From Syntrophales bacterium (GTDB lineage: Bacteria > Desulfobacterota > Syntrophia > Syntrophales > UBA5619), in contig JALNYO010000065.1 in NCBI GenBank assembly GCA_023229765.1, positions 1 to 7,853 on the forward strand: 7,853 bases of DNA, in the 5' to 3' direction. A program made the translations under genes and the position numbers. Shown here piece by piece: positions 1 to 4,698 of the stretch. Position 1 is the stretch's first letter. The number at the start of each line of letters is the position of its first letter. The notes under the pieces were generated by a model. That model was given only the letters and a program-made list of their open reading frames with translations. It did no database searches and was not told the DNA's origin.

Positions 1-67
1 TAATGTTCATAATGTCTCTATCGGGAATATGGTTTTTCAAGCAGTTAGAACCAGATTATGAACATTA
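1..67. repeat. 13-bp perfect inverted repeat around a 41-bp core
   Basis: TAATGTTCATAAT at 1-13 is the exact reverse complement of ATTATGAACATTA at 55-67, enclosing 41 bases. Pairing stops on the inner side (G14 faces G54). The left arm starts at the window edge, so the repeat may extend outward. The arms are AT-rich and there is no T-run as expected for a terminator. It could be the two ends of a tiny non-autonomous element, a protein-binding palindrome or a recombination site. No gene is associated with it here, so its role is unknown. Confidence 0.55.
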
Positions 68-76
68 AACTTCGTT

Positions 77-132
77 TTCCCGCTCAGAATCGTTGCGGGA
101 ATGACAAGAATGGGGAGTTTTGCAATTGGCTC
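77..132. repeat. REP-like hairpin with conserved-looking flank
   Basis: TTCCCGC (77-83) pairs with GCGGGAA (95-101) around an 11-base loop. It is followed by GACAAG and a GGGGAGTTTTGCAATTGGCTC-like stretch (112-132). From memory, CCCGC/GCGGGAATGAC hairpins with a tail of this kind are scattered between genes in many proteobacterial and related genomes. I read this as an intergenic dispersed repeat rather than a gene. The copy number cannot be seen from one window. The rest of 133-278 shows nothing I can interpret; the short open frames on both strands there have no ribosome binding site or recognisable composition. Confidence 0.4.
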
Positions 133-278
133 CACCGTAATAAATTATATACTTGCTGCAGCAGACCCATAGGAATAAAACCGGTATCTCCGCCCAGAGG
201 AGGACAGATTAAGATGGCGCCGCCCCTAACTTTGGCTTGATATTTTACCCCAATGAAATATTGCTTCATCGTGCAAAA

Positions 279-986
279 TCATCCAATTAAGAAGGGGCTC
301 CCGATGAAGTAGATTCCCAAAAGGCCGATGACGACCCCGGCGCTCTTGCGGAACCATCCCCCCGAGCCGATCCAGCTCTGGTTCTCGGTCAGGCGCCGCA
401 CCAGCGCCGTCGAGCTGCCGGCGACCACAATGGGAAGGCAGTGGCCCAAGGCAAAAAGCAGGATCAAAAGGATCCCCGTCAGCACCTGCTGCTGCACCGT
501 GATGATAGCCAGGATCGGGGCGATGAAGCCGAAGGTGCACGAGCCGGAAAGCACCCCGTAGGCAAGCCCCAGAAGAAAAGCGCCGCGCAGGCCCTTGACG
601 TTCAGTCTTTGCAGCCGGCTGCCGGAGAAGTTGCACTTCTCTACCCCGAGCATCCCCAGGGCGACCCAGATCAGAACGAGACCGACCACGATCTTCCAGT
701 AGCTGCCCACATCCCCCAGCATCCGGCCCAGAAGCGCGCAGACAATGCCGATCAGGGCGATCGTGATGAAGAGCCCCGCGGTAAAAAGAATGGCGTAATT
801 GGCGGCCTGCCGGGGCTTGAGGGCCTGATCCTGCCCGGCCACGTAGGCCACGACCAGCGGAATGGAGGCTAGATGGCAGGGGCTGAAAAGAACGCTGACC
901 ATCCCCCAGAGAAAACAGCCCAATGCCGCAAGGTAGGTCGCGCTGGTAATCCAGTCGTTGATAGTGAGAAAAAATGGCGTCAGCAT
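279..986 (-). CDS. ArsG/CcdA-like thiol-disulfide membrane permease
   Basis: This is an integral inner-membrane protein of about 235 residues in the CcdA/DsbD transmembrane family, which passes electrons across the membrane through a pair of intramembrane cysteines. It shows about six hydrophobic segments and the two diagnostic cysteine motifs: SPCHLASIP (Cys37) and SGSCTFGF (Cys150). The SPCH version and the short length fit the ArsG branch, described as an efflux or redox partner for aromatic arsenicals, better than cytochrome c maturation CcdA; I assign this from memory of the family. The start at 986 is chosen because GGAGG lies 7 bases upstream of it. An in-frame ATG at 992 would sit only one base from that site. 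The upstream ACR3-like fragment ends two bases before this start, so the two are translationally coupled. No thioredoxin-like ArsF partner is visible, which is odd if this is a working ArsG. Confidence 0.8.
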   Translation of the reverse strand: MLTPFFLTINDWITSATYLAALGCFLWGMVSVLFSPCHLASIPLVVAYVAGQDQALKPRQAANYAILFTAGLFITIALIGIVCALLGRMLGDVGSYWKIVVGLVLIWVALGMLGVEKCNFSGSRLQRLNVKGLRGAFLLGLAYGVLSGSCTFGFIAPILAIITVQQQVLTGILLILLFALGHCLPIVVAGSSTALVRRLTENQSWIGSGGWFRKSAGVVIGLLGIYFIGSPFLIG

Positions 987-1000
987 GTTCATCCCTCCAA
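984..1000 (-). promoter_or_regulatory. Ribosome binding site and stop/start coupling for the ArsG-like gene
   Basis: The last codons of the ACR3-like fragment (TTG GAG GGA TGA) themselves contain the GGAGG that serves the next gene. Its ATG (984-986) follows the TGA (989-991) after two bases. Ribosomes finishing the small gene are therefore placed directly on the start of the permease. This coupling would give a reason to keep the small ORF translated even if its product does nothing. Confidence 0.65.
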
Positions 1001-1195
1001 TTTTATGCCCATTTTTCTGAACTGGCGGACGATATCTTCCTCACTGAAAAATCCCTCACGTCGGAGCGAGCCGATCCAGTTGCCGACGCCGGGGGCAAAG
1101 TAACCCAGCAAAACGCCCGCCCCCATCGCCAGAAAGATCCAAAGCGTCAGGAAGCGGTCCAGAAATGAGAGCTTTTTAACGATACTTTCAGACAT
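989..1195 (-). CDS. Truncated ACR3-type arsenite permease N-terminus with foreign tail
   Basis: This is a 68-residue protein. Residues 8-40 (LSFLDRFLTLWIFLAMGAGV and on through GYFAPGV) match the first helix region of the ACR3 arsenite/H+ antiporter, whose full length is about 350 residues with ten helices. After about residue 45 the ACR3 match ends. The remainder (REGFFSEEDIVRQFRKMGIK) is charged and soluble, and I do not recognise it. With one helix it cannot transport arsenite. It may be a deletion scar joining the start of acr3 to the end of a downstream gene, or a small membrane protein in its own right. The start at 1195 has GGAGG five bases upstream; an upstream in-frame ATG at 1261 lacks a good site. 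The stop lies just before the ArsG/CcdA-like start. Confidence is high for the ACR3 similarity and low for function. Confidence 0.6.
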   Translation of the reverse strand: MSESIVKKLSFLDRFLTLWIFLAMGAGVLLGYFAPGVGNWIGSLRREGFFSEEDIVRQFRKMGIKLEG

Positions 1196-1352
1196 ATTAA
1201 CCTCCGTTCTCATTCTTTCAGCGAGATGGTCCCTAACATAGGGCCCGTTTTCACCGTTCAAGTTCCGCCGGAAGACCTTTACGTCCCTCTCCGGTTCGAG
1301 GATGCAAGGAATGGCCTCTTCGTCTTCGATTGAATGTTATGATGGGTTATAT

Positions 1353-1772
1353 CTACGGCTGAATTTGTACATAACCTTCCTGTATCAATTGGATTAATCG
1401 ACCCACAGCACCTGAGTGAACCTTCACCTCGGGTAAAAGGTCGTCATTACCCCATGTATGGTTCTTCATAGAAACTGCGCACTCTTCGATCTGCACACCC
1501 TGTTTTATCAGTTCGGCAATGAGTTCTTTGTAAGGATTGCCGGTGGTGACTTTGCGGTAAGCATTGTAAGCCTCGTCATTCAACGTCATATATGCTGCAT
1601 CACCGTGAAAGACGCCGATGATCTGCCCTTTGGTTTTCATTTCCTTAAATCGGTTTGCCAAGAGGTACATGTAGTTGATACCTACAGGCAAGTCACCAGC
1701 AAATGCCAGATGATCCATATTAAAAACTACATTTGCTTTTTCCAGTACCACCGGGATATCAACATGAATCAT
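1353..1772 (-). CDS. DsrE-family protein (sulfur-relay-like fold)
   Basis: This 139-residue protein belongs to the DsrE/DsrF/YchN-like fold. Its members include persulfide-carrying sulfur transferases and many proteins of unknown role. Visible features are an N-terminal strand leading to NVVFNMDHLAFAGDLP, the central IIGVFHGDAAYMTLND, and a single cysteine in VQIEECAVSMKNH (about residue 98) at the position where sulfur-carrying relatives place their active cysteine. The start at 1772 has GAGGAGG six bases upstream. However, the frame stays open upstream through a Glu-rich stretch, one amber codon at 1818-1820, and then a hydrophobic leader with its own start at 1883. Relatives I recall with this core are exported, so the native protein was probably periplasmic. 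If translation begins at 1772 the product is cytoplasmic. A sulfur-relay role is family inference, not shown by the sequence. Confidence 0.8.
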   Translation of the reverse strand: MIHVDIPVVLEKANVVFNMDHLAFAGDLPVGINYMYLLANRFKEMKTKGQIIGVFHGDAAYMTLNDEAYNAYRKVTTGNPYKELIAELIKQGVQIEECAVSMKNHTWGNDDLLPEVKVHSGAVGRLIQLIQEGYVQIQP

Positions 1773-1817
1773 GCGCTCCTCCTCAATATCCTTGTTGTCA
1801 GATGCTAATAGGAAACT

Positions 1818-1883
1818 CTACTGTCCAAAACATACAAGCAAAGGTGCTGCAAATAAAATCTTCATCCAATTGTTTTTACTCAT
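1818..1883 (-). CDS. Signal-peptide leader cut by an amber stop, in frame with the DsrE-family gene
   Basis: An ATG at 1881-1883 opens 21 codons reading MSKNNWMKILFAAPLLVCFG plus Gln, then TAG at 1818-1820. The frame then continues without another stop through SFLLASDNKDIEEER into the DsrE-family Met at 1772. Together, the basic/polar start, the hydrophobic core on both sides of the TAG and the Ala-Ser-Asp after it form a normal-looking Sec signal peptide. A single C-to-T change at a CAG, or G-to-A at a TGG, would create this TAG. A modest AAAGG precedes the ATG by 7 bases. I read it as the 5' end of the DsrE-family gene interrupted by one nonsense codon. Confidence 0.6.
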   Translation of the reverse strand: MSKNNWMKILFAAPLLVCFGQ

Positions 1884-2001
1884 TTAAATGCCTTTTCCCT
1901 TTATGGTGACTAATGTTTCCTCGTTTATATTCAAGCAGATAATGTTTGCCTGACTCCTTCCTCACCTCCTTTTGATGGACACAAAAATGTCGAAATTCCA
2001 C
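1884..2001 (-). other. Gap between the SoxB-like and DsrE-family genes with an orphan Shine-Dalgarno
   Basis: This 118-base gap holds an excellent Shine-Dalgarno match, AAAAGGAGGTGAG (1961-1973), with no ATG, GTG or TTG at usable distance; the overlapping GTG is too close. A frame from that GTG runs about 29 codons and ends overlapping the leader ATG, but I see no family resemblance. No T-run hairpin terminator is visible, so read-through from the SoxB-like gene into the DsrE-family gene is plausible. Confidence 0.3.
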
Positions 2002-3450
2002 TTACACTGCCACAAAGGTGCCCCTGAGGTCTGCGAAAACGGGGAGGTGGCTGCCCAGGTATGTCCGTAGCGCATCTACGATCCGTTCCGACCGGTTTTC
2101 GCGATTGCGGCCGTATTTCTGAGGGACCCCTTGCGGCGTGACGAATGCCGCTGTGTAATACCGGCCGGGCTGCACCTCCTCATCGCCTGCGAATAGTTTT
2201 TGAATACGGTGTCCTGGAGGATTCTCTACCTTGAAGTAGACATTAAGACCGAGACAGCGCTTAACATAACCTCCCATTTGATTGTACGGGTCGCACGAAA
2301 ACGTCCTTTCGAGATTCTCCTCCAACATCTCCTTAATTTCCTCTCCCGTCAACTCTCCTGTTGAGACAGGCGGATTCATTGGGATAATGTTGTAAAGGTC
2401 ATTCAAGGTTATCTTCCCGGGAACTATCGGTGCGCCGTAGCGCCAGCCATTTGAAAATGCCAATTGGGCACCGGTGCTTTCGAGTAAAGCCTGAAGGAGG
2501 AAATTGTCCATAGTGGCCTCCAGGGTCGTTCCCCGGTTGAGCGCTGTGACAGTTTCACCGACAACTTCTGAGAGGTCATTCTTATAGGGCGCGAGCGCCT
2601 GTTGTATCAGTTCATCTGCTGTGGGGTCGGGTTGTATTGCTGCTTCAACCTCGATCAACCGGTGCCGGTAATCGACGATTTGTCCGCCATCCATTTCCAA
2701 ATCCAGGCGACCCAAAAAAGAACCATGGCAGCCTGATTGTATAACAATAGTTTTCCCATTAAGGACCGGTTTATAAAGACGGTTATGGGTGTGGCCGCTG
2801 AGACAGACATCTATGCCATGCACCTCGGACAAAAGTCTCATCTCCTGAGGGAACCCGAGGTGCGAGACCAAAACGATTAAGTCCACCTTTTCCTGAGTGC
2901 GTAACGTATCGACAATTGGCGGAAGTTCATCCCTGCCCAGGGTAAAGGATATGCCTTCGCTGTAGGAAGGCGGCATGGTCTTGTCCACAATATTTGAGGC
3001 GATCCCCACAAGGCCGATCCGTAATCCGCCAATCTCTTTTATGATATACGACGGATAGACCAGCTTATTTGTCTCTTTATCGTAAATATTGTTTGCCAGC
3101 ATCGGATAATTGAGTTCAGCGACCCGCTGGTTAAATACCTTTGGACCATAGGCAAATTCCCAGTGTGCCGTCATCGCATCAAGCCCCAATGAATTCAAGA
3201 TATGGATCAAAGCTTGTCCCTGGGTCTTTAGGGCAGGATAGGTGCCGTGCATTGTATCACCGCAGTCGCAAAAGAGAATGCGCCCCTGGTTTTCAGCCCG
3301 AATCTGTTTTACGATCGTGGCGATTCGGGCATATCCGCCCGCAGGACGATAGACTGCCTGACCTCTCTGCCAGAACATCTCCTGGTGCAAATCAAAATAG
3401 GCATGGCTGTCGTTCATTTGAACTATTGAAAGTATCTTTCTGCTCTTCAT
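2002..3450 (-). CDS. SoxB-like metallophosphoesterase / 5'-nucleotidase family protein
   Basis: This 482-residue dimetal hydrolase is related to SoxB (thiosulfohydrolase, which releases sulfate from a protein-bound thiosulfonate) and to 5'-nucleotidases. In the N-terminal metallophosphatase domain I see QMNDSHA (Asp14, His16), CDCGDTMHG (Asp62, Asp65), MTAHWEFAYG (residues 93-102), SHLG (His197) and SGHTHN (His220, His222). The HWEF motif replaces the GNHEFD of ordinary nucleotidases and is the SoxB version. The C-terminal domain is also SoxB-like: RGTTLEATMDNFLLQALLES, FSNGWRYG, ELTGEEIKEMLEE and CDPYNQMGG, the last resembling SoxB's NPDPYYQQGG. The start at 3450 has AAGGAG upstream and lies 25 bases after the cytochrome stop; an earlier ATG at 3495 has no site and would overlap that gene. 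No signal peptide is visible, whereas SoxB is periplasmic (Tat-exported). A cytoplasmic nucleotidase-like function therefore remains possible. Confidence 0.8.
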   Translation of the reverse strand: MKSRKILSIVQMNDSHAYFDLHQEMFWQRGQAVYRPAGGYARIATIVKQIRAENQGRILFCDCGDTMHGTYPALKTQGQALIHILNSLGLDAMTAHWEFAYGPKVFNQRVAELNYPMLANNIYDKETNKLVYPSYIIKEIGGLRIGLVGIASNIVDKTMPPSYSEGISFTLGRDELPPIVDTLRTQEKVDLIVLVSHLGFPQEMRLLSEVHGIDVCLSGHTHNRLYKPVLNGKTIVIQSGCHGSFLGRLDLEMDGGQIVDYRHRLIEVEAAIQPDPTADELIQQALAPYKNDLSEVVGETVTALNRGTTLEATMDNFLLQALLESTGAQLAFSNGWRYGAPIVPGKITLNDLYNIIPMNPPVSTGELTGEEIKEMLEENLERTFSCDPYNQMGGYVKRCLGLNVYFKVENPPGHRIQKLFAGDEEVQPGRYYTAAFVTPQGVPQKYGRNRENRSERIVDALRTYLGSHLPVFADLRGTFVAV

Positions 3451-3475
3451 TTTCTTCTCCTTCCTTTCAGACCGG

Positions 3476-3769
3476 TCACTGACTTCTTTTCTCATTGATA
3501 ATCTTTACCAACCCCCAGCGGACATCTACCGTCAGGCTACCGAAGTGAGACATAATGGTTCCCGGATAACCATTTGCTATAACGTCAAAGGCCCTTTCAG
3601 GCGACAAACTGTAAACGGTAAAGTCAGGAGGGGACGGTTGAAAACCTTTTGAAAGCGCTGAACCCCTGCCGTCCCTTCCATGGCAGAGGGAGCAGGTTTC
3701 GTCATAAATCTTTCCGGCCTGCTGAAATATTGTCTCAGGGATTTTAACAGCAAGGGGTCCGGGTAAGTA
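3476..3769 (-). pseudogene. Class I cytochrome c domain without its own start (continuation of the DUF202 gene in the -1 frame)
   Basis: This frame encodes about 97 residues. It starts just after a TAG (3770-3772), passes through PETIFQQAGKIYDET to the heme motif CSLCH (3680-3694), then GRDGRGSALSKG, SPERAFDVIANGYPG and TIMSHFG, whose Met is the likely sixth heme ligand, and ends at TGA 3476-3478. This is a complete monoheme cytochrome c fold. There is no ATG, GTG or TTG between the TAG and the heme motif, and no signal peptide, so it cannot be made alone. The upstream DUF202 gene provides three membrane helices, which would put its C-terminus in the periplasm where heme is attached. It therefore looks like the second half of a DUF202-cytochrome fusion, now one base out of frame. 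It could be a broken gene, a sequence error or a recoded gene. Confidence 0.7.
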
Positions 3770-4173
3770 CTATGAATCAAATACATTACAAGGAAGATTC
3801 CGACTGCAAGGACTGATATGGTGAGCAGTATGTCAAGTATCGATGACGGTTGATAGGTATCCTCGTCTATTTGTCTCTCAACCTTCTTGTACTTGACAAA
3901 TGCAAGCAGGCCCAGCAACGTGCCAAGACCGACAAGGAATATTCCCACGATTGCCGAATATCCATGAGAAGTAGGTAAAGCTTTTTCAATATTTGATTTT
4001 CCCAAAATCAATGACATTTGTTTTATGAACAACGCAAACTTTTCAACAACAAAACCGAATGCCATTATCCCAATGCTTGTTCTTATCCACGCAAGAAATG
4101 TTCTTTCATTCGCCATGTGAACACGGCGATTACGAACGCTTGCAGATTTCTTATCTTCAATTATCTCTGACAT
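3577..4173 (-). CDS. DUF202 (YidH-like) membrane protein, frameshifted at its C-terminus
   Basis: A soluble start (residues 1-20) leads into the DUF202 signature ANERTFLAWIRTSIGIMAFG. Three hydrophobic helices follow at about residues 28-50, 73-94 and 113-133. The family is small (about 120 residues) and of unknown function. The genuine part ends near residue 134 (LVMYLIHS). The next 62 or so residues of this frame are Arg/Pro-rich, resemble no family, and overlay the well-formed cytochrome c domain in the -1 frame. The start at 4173 is chosen for GGAGGG nine bases upstream; the ATG at 4194 would swallow that site. Short slippery-looking runs occur after the frame crossing point, C CCC (3754-3757) and A AAA (3742-3745), either of which would move a ribosome into the cytochrome frame. 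No clear stimulatory structure is evident. Confidence 0.75.
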   Translation of the reverse strand: MSEIIEDKKSASVRNRRVHMANERTFLAWIRTSIGIMAFGFVVEKFALFIKQMSLILGKSNIEKALPTSHGYSAIVGIFLVGLGTLLGLLAFVKYKKVERQIDEDTYQPSSILDILLTISVLAVGIFLVMYLIHSTYPDPLLLKSLRQYFSRPERFMTKPAPSAMEGTAGVQRFQKVFNRPLLTLPFTVCRLKGPLTL

Positions 4174-4270
4174 AGAGCTAACCCTCCATGACATGGAACA
4201 GGTTCACTAGCCGCGCCAATACAACCCTTCTCGGCACATCGTCTTTTGCGAACGCTGCCCGACCTGAAAT

Positions 4271-4423
4271 CTATGCCGCCGCTGCGGGAACGAGCCATTT
4301 GATCATCGCGACTTTCACGGCGTCGTTCACGACAAGGCACGAGACCATCGCATAGATGAAAATTGCGAGCGTCTGCCACCACGGCAACGGCAGGAGTCCG
4401 ACATTCGCTATCCCAAAAGCGCT
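4271..4423 (-). pseudogene. C-terminal fragment of a P-type proton-efflux ATPase
   Basis: About 50 residues, FGIANVGLLPLPWWQTLAIF then IYAMVSCLVVNDAVKVAMIK, ending in a short Ala tail at TAG 4271-4273. This matches the last membrane helix and C-terminus of plasma-membrane-type H+-ATPases (full length about 800 residues), where an LVNDxVK-type motif closes the protein. Nothing of the pump's phosphorylation or nucleotide domains is present. The fragment is joined in frame to a catalase-like piece upstream, so it is a relic rather than a gene. Confidence 0.6.
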
Positions 4424-4559
4424 GGCCGCCTTTTCAACAGAGATTGCCTTGAGATGACCGAAAAGCATTGCGCACGAAATCGATCGCGGCGCTTTCCATC
4501 GACAGTGTTTTTGCGCCTTCGTCGTAGAGGATGACGTCGACTGCGTCGAAGATTCCGGG
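4424..4559 (-). pseudogene. Fragment of a large-subunit catalase C-terminal domain, frameshifted
   Basis: In one frame (4559 downwards) the sequence reads GIFDAVDVILYDEGAKTLSM and ESAAIDFVRNAF. In the next frame (4459 downwards) it continues as GHLKAISVEKAA. Joined, these give DFVRNAFGHLKAI, typical of the DJ-1/PfpI-like C-terminal domain of clade 2 (HPII-type) catalases. Removing one base from the AAAA run at 4461-4464 (TTTT on the coding strand) restores the reading. A second single-base change near 4557-4562 would open the frame further upstream into a stretch containing PQFEVIDDAVLDRMTR, which I do not recognise (about 4563-4665). The catalase core with its heme-binding residues is absent. 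Confidence 0.45.
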
Positions 4560-4698
4560 TCATGCGATCGAGAACCGCATCGTCAATAACCTCGAATTGT
4601 GGGGCAGACCAGGACACGTCGCTTCTGAAGTCCGGGTCCTGGCCGGCCCCGGGGCAATCGGGCATAAGAGCCCTCTGGCCCTTTGCTTCCCGGCTTGC

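Noticed and set aside
1..67. Possible Xer/dif-like recombination site
   Set aside because: Short CATAATG and TTATG runs recall dif arms, but the spacing (41 bases between arms) does not fit the 6-bp core of a dif site.
58..240. 60-residue plus-strand frame and an overlapping 61-residue minus frame
   Set aside because: They lie over the inverted repeat and the REP-like hairpin, with no ribosome site and no protein-like hydrophobic or motif pattern.
254..270. Terminator after the ArsG-like gene
   Set aside because: Only a 5-bp ATGAA/TTCAT pairing with no T-run on the transcript side; too weak to call.
441..872. 143-residue plus-strand open frame
   Set aside because: It is antisense to the ArsG/CcdA-like gene, Gln/Asp/Gly-rich, without a ribosome site or family likeness; it is a shadow of a real gene.
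1884..1972. GTG-started 29-codon ORF ahead of the DsrE leader
   Set aside because: The only Shine-Dalgarno overlaps or abuts the GTG, and the peptide shows no leader-peptide logic or similarity I recognise.
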